The position numbers and the translations under genes were made by a program. The notes under the pieces were generated by a model. The model ran no database searches. It saw only the letters and a program-made list of their open reading frames with translations, and had not been told where the DNA came from. A DNA stretch of 64,000 nucleotides from Euonymus europaeus (taxonomy: Eukaryota > Streptophyta > Magnoliopsida > Celastrales > Celastraceae): the NCBI GenBank assembly GCA_963580455.1, contig OY756964.1, positions 20,868,001-20,932,000 of the forward strand, written 5' to 3'. Below are positions 19,798 through 31,600 of this stretch, one piece after another. The number at the start of each line of letters is the position of its first letter. Position 1 is the stretch's first letter.

Positions 19798-21300
19798 CTT
19801 CCCCAAATGCGTGATGAATTCCCAATCATCAACTAATTGCTTCTTTACTGCAAGTGGAATCTGGACATTCACGACTTTTTCCAAGGATGTAGTGCCCTTT
19901 TCCAAAACAGTTGACAAAATTATATAAATACAACGCCAACTATCAATACATAAATTCTTAGCCCATTCTCAAAACAGATAATCATAATGCACCTCCATTA
20001 GATGATTACATATATTTCTGAGTCCAGACGTAGAAAATTACCAGAAAATAAAAGACAAGGATGCATTCATAGGCTCATTGGAAGTCTATCATGAGGAGAT
20101 GAGATGGCATAATCAAGAGAGTCATTCTTCCATTTCCTCCCCCAAGTAACTGCACACATTTACACAAAATAGCTAAAAAATTGATTAATCGAACAAAATG
20201 TCTTCCCGTAAAACATAACCCAAAATATTACCAAATATGCAAAATGAGATTCGAAGGAGGAGAAGTTCCATAGATATGTAATGATAAGGACATTTTTCAA
20301 GAACTAATATAGGTTCTTCTTTGGAAGAAGGTACCAAATGAAGATAATAAAACCTAAAATAAGTCATTCCCAAATATTTAGTTCACTACAATCAATGGTT
20401 ACAAATAAATAGCATTATTACTGTTTATATGATTCTAGATCATAAGGAGCTTACAACCACAATTTAGTCCATTGCTTTCCCCATTATACATGTCAAATGT
20501 CTAAATAAACAAGCTTAAGGGCTTAACACCAAGTGGGATATAGTTTAAAAGGGTTTTGCATGTGTGTGGTATTTGTTTTCCTGATTCTTGATAGAATATT
20601 GACATGTGACAAAAAGAGTGGTATGACGAAACGTAATTGGTACACTATTCATTGAATAGGAAATAAATCAGCAAGAGAATAAACCCACCTGCTATAACTT
20701 TTTAGTTTGGTCTATGATGCCTGCCCTGGCCTTGGAATCTTATCTGCATCCTGTTTTTCATGACTTATTGTTTCTTTCATCAAACGCTCCTTACCTAGCC
20801 ATTCATCCCAAGTGTTGGACAAATTGAATGCTAAAAGCCTAAAAAATTATGACGCTTTAATAATTAATACTAGCACAATAAGCAGTAAAGAAAAAAGGAT
20901 TATGCACACTCTTCCGCCCAATTAAACCTTTTGACATCATTTGAGCATGAAAAAGACAATGATTTCGATTTCTTGCTAGTGGAGGTACTGATCATGCCAA
21001 ACCAAAAAAATAGCTTCACATGCTTGACCCGTCCCTCCATCATTCTCTTCCCTTGGTTTTTGAACAGTTAGGTAATGAAAATGAAACGAAAAGCAGAACA
21101 AGGAAAGACTGAAAGAGAATACCTTGGCTTCATAAAGCTGATTACTGTGAAAAGCGAGCACCTTCTCATCTTCTGAAAACGATTCAGAGCGAGGCGGAAT
21201 GAGACATTCGTCGCCAGTCTCGGTTTTACAGTCGATTTCGGTATTGGTGTTTCGTTAGCAGAACCGTCTGCAATGGAGGTTCTCATTGTTCTTATACAAG
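19798..21300 (-). pseudogene. MRG-domain chromatin protein (MRG1/MRG2-like) gene fragment
   Basis: Minus-strand pieces match the plant MRG (EAF3/MRG15) family, which reads H3K36 methylation through a chromodomain and joins NuA4-type acetyltransferase complexes. The chromodomain start FSEDEKVLAFHSNQLYEAK (about 21123-21180) ends at a GTATTC donor (21122). A decayed piece follows at about 20985-21075, whose acceptor appears mutated. TWDEWLGKERLMKE, the chromodomain core, is at about 20725-20820. EKVVNVQIPLAVKKQLVDDW, the start of the MRG domain, is at about 19798-19915 with a GTAATC donor. The Tyr/Trp cage region is damaged. No ATG shares the first exon's frame and the rest of the MRG domain is absent. 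I read it as a truncated, decaying copy; a rapidly evolving paralogue is less likely. Confidence 0.7.
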
Positions 21301-21654
21301 AACAAACAATGTCGGAGAATATCAGGGGCTGAGTTAATGGGGGGTAGTTCATTGCTATTAATTAGCTAAGGATCCGCAAATCCCGGTGACTGGAGATTAC
21401 TGTATTTGGATTTTTTCCGGGGAATTAGGGTTCAGAAAATCATCAAGTGGCGACAAGTTCCGGGAAATTTTCAAATTCTCCTTGTTTGGTAACGAACCTA
21501 ATCTTATCTTCAAGTCGAATTACTGTTTCCCCCGAGCCGTGCCCACAAGCTCAGTCGACCGCCCGTCTAGGTGAAAATAAAAATTGAGCATATGCAATGA
21601 TTTTTTTTTTTGGTCTTTTTGTTGTTGTTGATAAATGAATAATGTATTAAAATG
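21301..21654. other. Intergenic, no gene seen
   Basis: Upstream side of the MRG relic. A 62-codon + strand frame (21386-21574) resembles nothing known. Confidence 0.4.
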
Positions 21655-21921
21655 TACCCCTTCCGTCTCATTTTAATTATTTTTTATTTTTTTTTGGATG
21701 TCCCAAAATGTATGTCTATTTCAATTAATAAAAGCTATTTTTTTATTTTTTCCTTATTTACCATTAACTTGAAAAGCTCAATAATCATGCACATTAATTA
21801 TAGTGTCATAGTATTTGTTATTATAAATAGGAATATAAACGTCAAATTGAAAGAGAATTAAATATTTTCTTAAATTGTGTGAAAAAGTGAAGGGGACAAT
21901 TAAAATGGAACGGATGGAGTA
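21655..21921. mobile_element. Stowaway-type MITE (copy 1)
   Basis: A 267-bp AT-rich element flanked by TA. The left end reads TACCCCTTCCGTCTCATTTT; the reverse complement of the right end reads TACTCCATCCGTTCCATTTT. The CTCCnTCCGT(C/T)CC-like ends and TA duplication are characteristic of Tc1/mariner-derived Stowaway elements. Its right 95 bp closely match 37280-37373. Confidence 0.85.
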
Positions 21922-22906
21922 TTATTTTGCTAAAATGGTTTTATTAGGAGATGTATTATACTATTATTGTATTGATATGGCTTTATTGATAGTCGTATTT
22001 TGTGGATGTAGCAGAATATGTGTCTTGATTTTTGTATAATAGATGTTAGATTAATATTGATGATTTTGATATAGTTTTATTGGGCAGATCAAAAAATTGA
22101 TGGTCTCGCTAATATGATTATAGAGTAAGAAATAATGTATAGGGATTTATGTTTTGTTAATGTGACTCTTTTGAAAAACGTATGTTGCTAATGTAGATGA
22201 ATTTGTGACTTGACTTTTATGTAATAAAAAAAAATCAGTTTTAATTTTAATGGAGAGAGAAAGTTGGCACCATGGTAGGTGATATTAATGGAATTGATTG
22301 AAATTTAAAAAAATATTTTTTCTTTTTAATCCTGAAGACCTGAGTCTCCCGTCCACACGCATTAGACAATTACAATAACTTTGAGACATGGTGAATTGCG
22401 AAATACATGTACAAGTTTCTAAAAAAGGAAAAAAAATGAACAAACCTTCAGTACTGATCGTCCATGACAATGTGAAGCAGTCATAGACAGCTTGAGGATG
22501 TGATTGAATCTTACAATATTAATTAACAGCTGCCGATTAAGAGGGTTAGGATTATAACTTTGTAAGAACAGTTAGATATATAGTTGGACAGGGTCGTGCA
22601 TTTGCTCCAAAAGATCAAAATCATTGACAATAGTTGTGATTGATGCAAGTCGAAATTAGCCCCAATACATTCATAGAATCAATACAAATTAATTAATGCA
22701 TCGATCGGACTACCTTGGTTGGGAGAAATTGGCTCTTTAGTTACAAATCACGTCGATATACATACGGCTTAAACCTAATTGATGTGGAATATAAATCTTA
22801 ACATCGACTCTTGGAATTAAGAATGACTAGCAAGCTAAAATTAAATTTTTACAAATAAATAGAATGAAGGAATTGGCATGTATATTAGAACAGAGCTCTT
22901 TTAATT
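21922..22906. other. Intergenic, no gene seen
   Basis: AT-rich DNA with no supported coding sequence; the right end includes the probable 3' UTR of the PIP peptide gene. Confidence 0.5.
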
Positions 22907-23176
22907 TCAGTGTCCCTCACCACCAGCGCTTGGACCAGAGTTGTCGTTCTTCCCGACGGCATTAGTGAATGCATGACCCTCTCCTCCGTGGCTTGGACCT
23001 CCAGTTTTAATCGCTTCAATGTACAACTCATCGAACATAATCTCAATCCCTTTGTTTATATTGCCAAGTGAGTTACGATTGAGGGGACGAGCTTCCGATG
23101 CGAAAATGGAGGAGCTGATCAGGAGAAGGAGAATGACAAAGAAGAACTTGAGAGACCCGTAACTGATTGTGGCCAT
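22907..23176 (-). CDS. PIP/PIP-like secreted peptide precursor with two SGPS-GxGH motifs
   Basis: Precursor of 89 residues on one exon. Residues 1-27 form a signal peptide with hydrophobic core FFFVILLLLISSSIF and a likely cut near Ala-Ser-Glu-Ala. A variable pro-region follows, then two copies of the PIP motif: GGPSHGGEGH (59-68) and SGPSAGGEGH (80-89), the second ending at the stop codon. In Arabidopsis PIP1/PIP2 are induced by microbial patterns and signal through RLK7; PIP-like members with two motifs are known. The start is set at the ATG that begins the signal peptide; the frame is open further upstream, but those codons would bury the signal. A TATA run lies about 90 bp upstream. A role in immunity or development is inferred from the family only. 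Confidence 0.85.
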   Translation of the reverse strand: MATISYGSLKFFFVILLLLISSSIFASEARPLNRNSLGNINKGIEIMFDELYIEAIKTGGPSHGGEGHAFTNAVGKNDNSGPSAGGEGH

Positions 23177-23262
23177 TAATGAATCAGCTGGAAGAGTTAG
23201 TTGCTTCAATGAAGATATCGCTAATGTCTTCGTGTTTATGTTTATGGCGTCTTCTTGTTCTT

Positions 23263-23279
23263 TTATATATATATATATA
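23263..23279 (-). promoter_or_regulatory. Probable TATA box of the PIP-like gene
   Basis: On the minus strand CTATATATATATATAAAA lies about 90-100 bp before the start codon, the right spacing for a short 5' UTR. Confidence 0.6.
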
Positions 23280-24871
23280 GCGGCAGCCAGTAATGTTTGG
23301 TAGATATGGGAGACTTGTACTCTGACCAAATATGAGACAAAGTGGCATAAAATTGCCCCATTTGAACACGTGGTGGCATCTGTGCTTACTTTCAAATGAA
23401 TGAGGACGTCAGACCTTGCATAAGCATAAAAAACCAATACAATAGAAATGGAGAGGATGGTGCATATATCTCAGGTACATGCATACTATAACGATTACTA
23501 CATATAACAAAAATTTCATTATGAAATTGTATATAATATGAGACTGCAAGGGTCAAGAGTGGCTGTGCACTACCAAAAGGGCATGGATGGTTCCCCGAAC
23601 ACGAGAGTCAATGCAGATGGTGAATTGGTGATCATAGTCCATAGAAATCTTGCGTGATATGTTTTGGTCAATTTATTTCTAGTCATAACTAGTGAATATG
23701 GAAAAAGTGTATTGGCTAAGGGGCAACAAACACGGTCCGGTTCGGATTTAAATATAAAAAATATCGTTTAATTTAGTTGTTTAGACTTTCATCTATGTTC
23801 TACAATATGGCCTTGACTACCAGATTGACAACATTTTGTTTGTCTAAATTCGCTGCTCCCTATTTAGTATTTACATCGGTGAGAATGTTTGACAAGCGAC
23901 TTGGATTCAAGGTTTGGAATTCCTAGATCTAAATTCGGTGACTTCCTCACCGATTGCGTAATGATATGATTTTTTAATGTTTTCTGAAAAATGTGACTTC
24001 TACCTACTATACTGACTTGTGATAAAACAAAATAAAAAGGACCCTTAAAAAGGAACTTGCTAAATTTTTGACAAAAATAAAACTTTTGTCCCTTAACTAT
24101 ACCAATGGTTGGAGGAGATGGAGGGGAATGACAAAGTTAAATAGGGAATATGAACTACTATTGAAGGAGAAAGAAGATATTGAGACCATGAGAGGGAAAG
24201 TGAAATGTTTGGAAAGAAGTTGGGAATAGTGGACTTAGGATTTATGATTTTACATAGTTTAGTTAAAAAAAAAATTGCACATTATGATATAATAGGGATA
24301 TATCGTTGTAACTTGGCATATTTTAGTCACGTAAAATTTGTCCGATTTACTACATAGATGCCACATGATTTTTTCGACGATTTTTTACTTTAGGGATAAA
24401 GGAAATATTTTTTGATAGTCGAGAAATAAAAATGAAAACAATACTTTAAGAACAAAAATAAATTATGGTGTATCATTTGGATGAAAAATATTCTTTTCCC
24501 TAAATTTTCTTTCAGATTCTTTTCATGTAAGATAATTAAAAGCTATCCCCCATGGGAAAAGGGACATGCCAACTCGACAAGGCATAAATACTCTCCATAT
24601 CAATTTTATATCACTAGCTAGTCGATAAAGGGACAAGTAGACAGTGACAAATCCAGAAAATAAATTAAGGGGGACTTGGTTAGTGTATAGAGTAATGAAT
24701 TTATAGAAAGGAATCAAAAGATTAATGGAAGGTTCACAGGCAGAGCCCCGATTTCTTGTTTTTTAGGACATTTGGGCTTGAACATTATAATTTTAAGCCT
24801 TAGTTTATATGAAATGAGTTTACTTTTAATTTTTAAGGGAGCATGCAAGGAGGTACCAGTAGTACTGGTGA
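23280..24871. other. Intergenic, no gene seen
   Basis: Presumed upstream region of the PIP gene, then AT-rich DNA. A hAT-like end (CAGTGACAAATCCAG then AAGGGGG, about 24640-24672) may mark another small hAT relic. A short coiled-coil-like frame at about 24123-24230 (KEKEDIETMRGKVKCLERS) is an unidentified fragment. Confidence 0.4.
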
Positions 24872-25024
24872 GAATGCATATTTCATGTGCGAAGAAATGA
24901 CAACAAGGCTGCACATTCTCTGGCAAATAGGGCTCTTTCGTTGGTGGAGACGCAATCATGGGAAGCTATTGGTCCTCCAGGCTTGATGTCTATTGTGAGT
25001 AGCGATAAGCTTCTGTTTTTTTAA
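24872..25024 (+). pseudogene. RNase H-like (RVT_3) fragment of a LINE-type reverse transcriptase
   Basis: An open frame of about 50 codons reads FHVRRNDNKAAHSLANRAL, the C-terminal part of the plant RNase H-like domain (HVRREgNxxAHxLA). It continues with SWEAIGPPGL and ends at TAA 25022-25024. The frame is closed by a stop just upstream and nothing else of the element is visible, so it is a short relic. Confidence 0.6.
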
Positions 25025-25868
25025 TGATTTGCAGCCATATGGAAGTTTCTGGTGCTCATATTCCATTCTAAGCTACTTTTTTTGATGACTCTGTTATTCG
25101 TGAGTTATGTCCGAGATGTGTTAGGACTTGCTCATGTACTGTATGGTGGTGTTTCCACCATGTGTAAGCCGAATTGTTTCGCCTGCATTCAATGGAAGAA
25201 AAGTCCCAGCTATAAACCTGGTTATCTCAAAGCCAAACCAAATATTCACAGGAAAGCAATGTTTAATAACATTTGGAGCTTGTTGGAGATGACAAAAGTC
25301 AAGGCACACCTACTTAACAAATGCCAGTCCACATCTCCCAGAAAAATGTCTATACTAAAAGACAAACTACTACTCCTATACAGATCTAAATCCCAAAACA
25401 AACTCTAAACCTTTGTCCATTACAATCAGGTCGAGTAAAGGGCCAAAGAGAGAGTGTGGGTGTCCTTTAGTCCAGTTGCAGAGAGACATTTATTGTAACT
25501 TGGACTCTCTTCTGGTTCTTTCTACTTGTGCTTATCCTCCACAAAAGCATCCACTCCCAATACCCTAACCACCGCCTTCCTTGTTTTCCTGCATAAAATG
25601 TCATTGCTCTACTTTCCTGAGAAATCCTAATTCCAAACACCAATTTTTTCAAGAAATAAGAGATTTCATCGTAATAATACTATTATAGTCAACCCCATCC
25701 TTGGCAAATCAAACAACAAGTAACTCACAACGATATATGATACAGATCTTATCAACAACAACAAAAATCCAGATTAAATACAAACAATCAAAAACCGAAG
25801 CTAAATTAGGTTAATAGGATACACTGCATACTGCTATAGAGTTCATAATTTCACGATGAACTATTTGC
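25025..25868. other. 3' flank of the F-box gene
   Basis: No gene supported. A 118-codon frame at 25052-25408 (+) resembles no known family. The part next to 25868 is the likely 3' UTR of the F-box gene. Confidence 0.45.
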
Positions 25869-26420
25869 TCATCTGTTTCTATTACCGAAATTCATCTTCT
25901 CATAGTATCGAATCGAAAGCAGGGACAAAGACAGATGGACTTCGTCCTTGCCCCACCGTGTTGACGGCTTGGCGCCGATCATAGGGGCCAAAGGACCCCA
26001 GCTTGACGACGTTGAAGGAGCAGACAGCGGCGGCGTCGAAGAAGATTGGGGCTTCGAAAGGGGCCAGAGGTAGAGAGAGTGGAGTCGACGGAAGCCGCCG
26101 AGAGCGAGGACCACGGATCTAAGCTGTTGGTTGCCGCAACCGATATTAGGCGAATGTTTGGTACAGATCAGCTCCCAGAGGCGCTCATCCAGGGCTGTCA
26201 GATGCCACTGGCGGTTCACACAAGCCGCACGACCAAGAGTCCTGGCGTCAACGTGCTTCAACACCTCAAACAACAAGTTATCGTCTAAATGCACAAATCC
26301 GGTCTCCTTATTGACCCCCTCTTCTTCGTCACCATCGTGGTCTTGCTTTATCCTTTTCATCTTACTATTAGCGTCATCTCCAATCACCGGAAAATCGCCG
26401 CCGGTGAGAGTTCGTTTCAT
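25869..26420 (-). CDS. SLY1/GID2-like F-box protein of gibberellin signalling
   Basis: Intronless gene for 183 residues. The family subunit binds SKP1 through the F-box and delivers DELLA repressors to the SCF ubiquitin ligase when gibberellin is perceived by GID1. The F-box spans about residues 42-85 (FVHLDDNLLFEVLKHVDART through DERLWELIC). The GGF motif is at 108-110 inside QLRSVVLALGGFRRLHSLY, and the LSL motif with IRYYEKM is at 163-176; both C-terminal motifs are needed for DELLA binding in SLY1/GID2. All expected blocks are present. It is longer than Arabidopsis SLY1 (151 residues) because of a Ser/Pro-rich linker at about 125-155. Nucleotide use is GC-richer than its surroundings. The start is the only ATG before the acidic N-terminus. 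Confident at family level. Confidence 0.93.
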   Translation of the reverse strand: MKRTLTGGDFPVIGDDANSKMKRIKQDHDGDEEEGVNKETGFVHLDDNLLFEVLKHVDARTLGRAACVNRQWHLTALDERLWELICTKHSPNIGCGNQQLRSVVLALGGFRRLHSLYLWPLSKPQSSSTPPLSAPSTSSSWGPLAPMIGAKPSTRWGKDEVHLSLSLLSIRYYEKMNFGNRNR

Positions 26421-28413
26421 GACGAAAAGAGAGAGACAGAGAGCGATGCTGAAATGACCGGAGTGTGCGTATTTGTTTCTGATATGGGAAAACGAGTGGG
26501 TTGGGTTTGGGTGAGGGGTTGGAAGATATGGGGGCCTAGTTTTGGGTGATTACGAAAAAGACAAAATAAGACATGAATGCGGTATCCAAGCTTTCTCTTA
26601 TTTACTAATTTACCCCTATTCATATTCTTTTCTTTTTTTAAGTCATTGACGGACACGGACATTTAAATATTTAATAGACTCTAGACTTCTAGTTTCCTAC
26701 TATCGCTGGGCTGGGCTTTAATGAAACTTTAGGAGAAATATGGGCCAGCCTGTCGAAGTAAAACAAAGGGCCCATCAGAATATTGGATTTTGTAAAGCAT
26801 CTCCATGGACCAAACAGATCGAACCGTTACTGCAATCTAGCCATCAGCAAATAGCTCATGTAAATGGCACAAATTATGGATATTGGATATATGAAGGTAA
26901 CTTAAAAAAGCACTCCAAGCAGGGGATAGGGCCATGGGGGGCTGCAATCATCCTAAATTTAGGCTCAAATGTGTATTTTAATTATATCGCAATCATTCAT
27001 ATGATTCAATTTTCTCAATTTCTTTCTCATTTATAACATTTACCCTCCAAGCAGATACACAAAAAGAACAAACTGCAAAACTTAATTTCTTTTCTTAGAA
27101 AAGTAATGGGTAGCTAACCTATTCGTGCACGATGACAGAAACTTGGTCAGTTTAGTTATCCAACCATGAAATTTCACGTAGAAAATATAACAAAAACCCA
27201 GTAGCAGGCTTGTAGCTTTTTAAAATATTTTTCAAGGCCAACCTCCCCGTAATGCAATTGGGTTTAGCATTAGGCAAAGATGCCCTTAAAATGTCACTCC
27301 AGCAAACCATGACTTTTGCAGCTGAGAGAAGACAAAGAAAGGATTAGCTATAAAGGGCTAAAATACACCCAACAAATAAAGTTTAAGCGTTAGAACCAAA
27401 AGAAAATGCCAACTGCGGAGTAAAGCTTCCAGCAAGCCTATAATTTGGTGAGTCCATCAACAAATTTAAACAAAGAAATAGTGTGCTGGGGGGCCGTAAA
27501 AAAAAATGATTCTGAGAAGATAAAACAGGAAAAGAAAACTTTAATTAGCAACCAACAAAAAGGTAAGAAAGCATGAAACTACGAATCCTTGTGTTTTTCC
27601 TTCAACTACAACACTAGGCTGGATTTTCAGATGATTGAATTTGAGAACTAGAATCTAGAGCAAAGACATTCAAAAATAATTGATAACCAATAAGGTTTGG
27701 CCACGACAAATGAGTTGCAACCTCAATCTAAATTCTAAACAAACAGTGCCACACACATTCAAGATATTCAATTAATAAGAGCGACTTGGAATTAATGTGA
27801 TCCATAATGCAAGGAGATAATAAAGATGCATGCAATCTTGACAATCAATCCAACACTTAAGAAATTAGTCTACGAAACCAGTGGCACATACCTTATAAGA
27901 AATTCATGCACAAACTTCAAAATGCTGAATCACATCTATTTAGCTCCAGAGTGCATATAACGTGGCACAAACATAACATAATGCATGTCCAACCAGTAGT
28001 AGATTACCATGTCTGAAACAAAAACTGATCATAATATAAACTCCACTTCTTAATCAAATCCTTGAAAGGAAAATAGAATTCTTAATAAATGCCACCCAAG
28101 TTGTATGAACATATTCCTTTTTATTGCTGATACTCCATATTAAAAAAAACCAGTAAGAAGTAGTGAGTCTGTAAGGAACATAGTTTGATTAACACGTGTA
28201 GGAAGAAAGATGCAATGCAATGCAATGCCAGCATGAAGGGTCAACCAGAGAAGAGAAAGTCCATCAATGAAGAAACGAGGCTATTCATCTCATAACTGGT
28301 GACATGATTCCATAATTATATATTCATAAGTAAATACCAAAAACATCTTTAGGAGCTCCCTTCAAGTGAACGTCGTGGCCAACTTCTTTCATAAAATCAA
28401 GAGAACGATGGTC
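26421..28413. other. Intergenic, no gene seen
   Basis: Upstream region of the F-box gene followed by AT-rich DNA up to the retrotransposon. Near the right edge (28340-28413) the minus strand can be read as a short open stretch with plausible splice sites that continues past the retrotransposon at 32977. Confidence 0.45.
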
Positions 28414-28418
28414 AATGC
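28414..28418. repeat. Target site duplication of copia-1, left
   Basis: AATGC, repeated at 32972-32976. Confidence 0.9.
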
Positions 28419-28646
28419 TGTTGATGCTAGTGAATTGCTGTCTTTTATGTATTTTGTTGTTATTTGGTCTTTCTGCCCATGCCAGGGGCTTTTATGTATT
28501 TTCCTTTTATCTTGTTTAAGGCTTGCCGTGTCTGGTAAGTTGGAGTACTTTTGAATGAAAAAATATTTTGAAGGTTGTAGGAGCTCTCATCTGAGTGCAT
28601 CTGAGCATCTTGTATCAGTGTTTTTTGTGTGAAATACAAGCTAACA
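28419..28646 (+). repeat. copia-1 left LTR
   Basis: 228 bp, TG...CA bounded, by eye identical to 32744-32971. Confidence 0.95.
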
Positions 28647-28647
28647 G

Positions 28648-28660
28648 TGGTATCGAAGCC
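28648..28660 (+). other. copia-1 primer binding site
   Basis: TGGTATCGAAGCC starts one base after the LTR and resembles the initiator tRNA-Met complement (TGGTATCAGAGCC). Confidence 0.8.
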
Positions 28661-28692
28661 AGGTTGTCAAACCTGTGTCTTGAAGAAAATCA

Positions 28693-31600
28693 ATGGCGTC
28701 GTCGTCCAGTGATCGAGTTATGTCACTCATTCCAGTCTTTCATGGTGAGGACTACACCTCCTGGAAAGTTAAAATGAGAACGTATTTGATGTCTGAAGGA
28801 CTTTGGAATATTGTTGTAACTGGGTATGAAGAACCTGAAGATGAAGAAACCCTAGATAGTGCGAAGAAGAAGCAATTAGAGAGCAATCGAGTCGTCAATG
28901 CTAAAGCTTTGTCACGGCTTCAAAATGGAGTGGGGGAGGCGATCTTTCCACGGATTATTAGGGCTTCTCTTGCTAAGGAAGCTTGGAACATTATTGCAAA
29001 GGAGTTCGAAGGAGATAGTAAGACTATTCTTATAAAGCTGCAAAATTTGAGGCGTGAACTTGAAAATTTACGGATGAAAGAGTCTGAATGTGCTAAAGAT
29101 TTCTATACAAGGTTGATTAGTCTTGTGAATCAAATGAGAACTTTGGGAGAAGAAGTGTCAGATGAAAAACTAGTCCAAAAAATGCTTATTAGTCTGCCTG
29201 AACGGTACGATGTGGTTGTAGCTGCGATTGAAGAATCCAAAAATCTCTCAACTTTGAAACCAGAAGAGTTAGTAGGCTCTTTGGAAGTTCATGAACAACG
29301 AAGGCTTAGGCGTGGTGATCACAACCAACAACAGTCTCAATCTCTAGAAACAGCCTTTCAAGCTAATCTGTCGTTGAGGGATGATGCAAGAAAGGGAAAG
29401 CAAACAACTTGGCGAAATCAAGGGAGTTCAGAATCTGGTTCTAAGGCTCCATGCGATATTTGCAAACGTCTCAGTCACGTAGCTGCTGACTGTTGGTTCA
29501 AAGGCAAGCCTCAGTGTCATTTTTGTAAGAGGTTTGGACATGTTCAAAAAAACTGCAGGCTTAAGACAGAAAATAAGGCAAATGTAGCTGAGTGTAGCCC
29601 TGATTCAAGAGGAGAAAATCTTTTCTATGCATCTCATCTGGATGTTCAGAATAACTCAGAAGCCTGGCATTTAGACAGTGGATGTAGCCATCATATGTCT
29701 GGTTGTATTGATTTCTTTGAGAGTCTGGACTACTCTGTCAAAATCAAGATCACCTTAGGGAATGGCGCTGTGGTGTATTCAGCTGGTAAAGGCAGGGTTA
29801 AAATTTACTCCAATGGCGAGTTAAAGTATATTCCAAATGTATTGTATGTACCTGAATTGGGGAGTAATTTATTGAGTGTTGGGCAGATGATGGAGAAAGG
29901 ATACAAGCTAGTTTTTGAAAATGGTGGTTGCAAGATTTTTGATAGTCCGAATTCAGAGAAAGAGTTGTTGTTTGTAAAAATGGAAGATCGAAGAAATTTT
30001 CTGTTACATTTTCCCAATAGTAGCGAAGTGGCATTCAAGGCTACTACACAGAATGATGAAGCAAAGTTGTGGCATAGAAGACTTTGTCATTTGAATTCTC
30101 ATGATCTAAAAAAGTTGCAGCAAAAGAAGATGGTGAATGATTTACCAGTTTTTGATGAGGACACTCGTGTGTGTGAAGGGTGTTTGATGGGTAAGCAACA
30201 CAGGAACTCTTTTCCAAATCAGGGATCCTGGAGGGCTAAAGAAGTTCTAGAATTGGTCCATTCGGATGTCTGTGGCCCCATGCAGGTACCATCATTTAAT
30301 AAATGTAAGTATTTTTTGACATTTATTGATGATTATTCAAGAATGTGCTGGACCTATTTTATTAAAGAGAAGTCAGAAACCTTTGAAATGTTTAAGCAAT
30401 TTAAAGCCTTGGTGGAGAAGCATAGTGGGAAGCAGATCAGAAGAATTAGAAGTGACAGGGGTGGTGAATATACTTCTGAGAATTTTGAGAAGTATTGTCT
30501 TGAGGAAGGGATTTGGAAACAACTCACTGCTGGCTATTCTCCTCAGCAAAACGGGGTTGCTGAGCGAAAGAATAGAACAATCATGGAAATGGCTAGAACA
30601 ATTTTAAATGAAAAACATCTTCCCAAGGTGTTCTGGGCTGAAGCTGTTCACACAGCAGTGTATGTGTTGAATTTGTGTCCTACAAAGGCCTTGCATGGTC
30701 TGAATCCATTTGAGGCCTGGAATGGAGTTAAAGCCTCTGTCAATCATCTTAGAATTTTTGGGTGTGTATGCTATATACATGTTCCAGCTGCTAAACGGTC
30801 CAAGTTGGATCCAAAGAGTAAAAAATGTATTTTTGTGGGTTATAGTACTCAGTCAAAGGCCTACAGGGTGTTTGATGTTGAAACGCAGAGATTGCTGATA
30901 AGTAGAGATGTTGTTTTTGATGAGGAAGCAGTTTGGGAGTGGAACTCAAATGCTGAGACCTCTACCATGGGTCCTATAGAAAACTTGCTTGAGCAAGAAC
31001 AACCAAATGATGTTGATGATGTTGAGACTGTAGAGCCTGAAGTTCAGGACCATGAAGAAGATCATGTTGTAAGTGACCATGAAGAAGATCATGCTGTAAT
31101 TGACCAAGACCCTCATGATGGTAACTCTGATGTAGATTCTACTCCTAGAAGATATAGACGAATGTCATATATCTATGAAACTTGCAATATGGCTGTTCAA
31201 ACACCTGAAGGGTTTTGTGAAGCCCAAGCTAATCCTGTTTGGAGCAAAGCAATGAAAGAGGAGCTTAGCATGATCGAAAAAAATAATACATGGGAGCTGG
31301 TGGATAGACCAATGGACAAAGATGTAGTAGGTGTTAAGTGGATCTACAAGACAAAGCTTAATTCGGATGGGAGTGTGCAAAAATTTAAAGCTAGGCTTGT
31401 TGCCAAGGGATTCACACAAAAACCAGGTGTTGATTTTCATGAGACTTTTGCCCCAGTGGCGAGGTTTGAAACTATCAGACTTATCCTCTCAGTGGCTGCT
31501 CAATTACGATGGAAGGTGTATCAACTTGATGTTAAATCAGCGTTCTTGAATGGAACTCTAAATGAAGAAGTCTATGTTGAACAACCTGAGGGGTACTTGG

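Noticed and set aside
25052..25408. 118-codon + frame with hydrophobic N-terminus
   Set aside because: The hydrophobic start could mimic a signal peptide, but the remainder is Lys-rich with no family resemblance and a non-coding-like composition.
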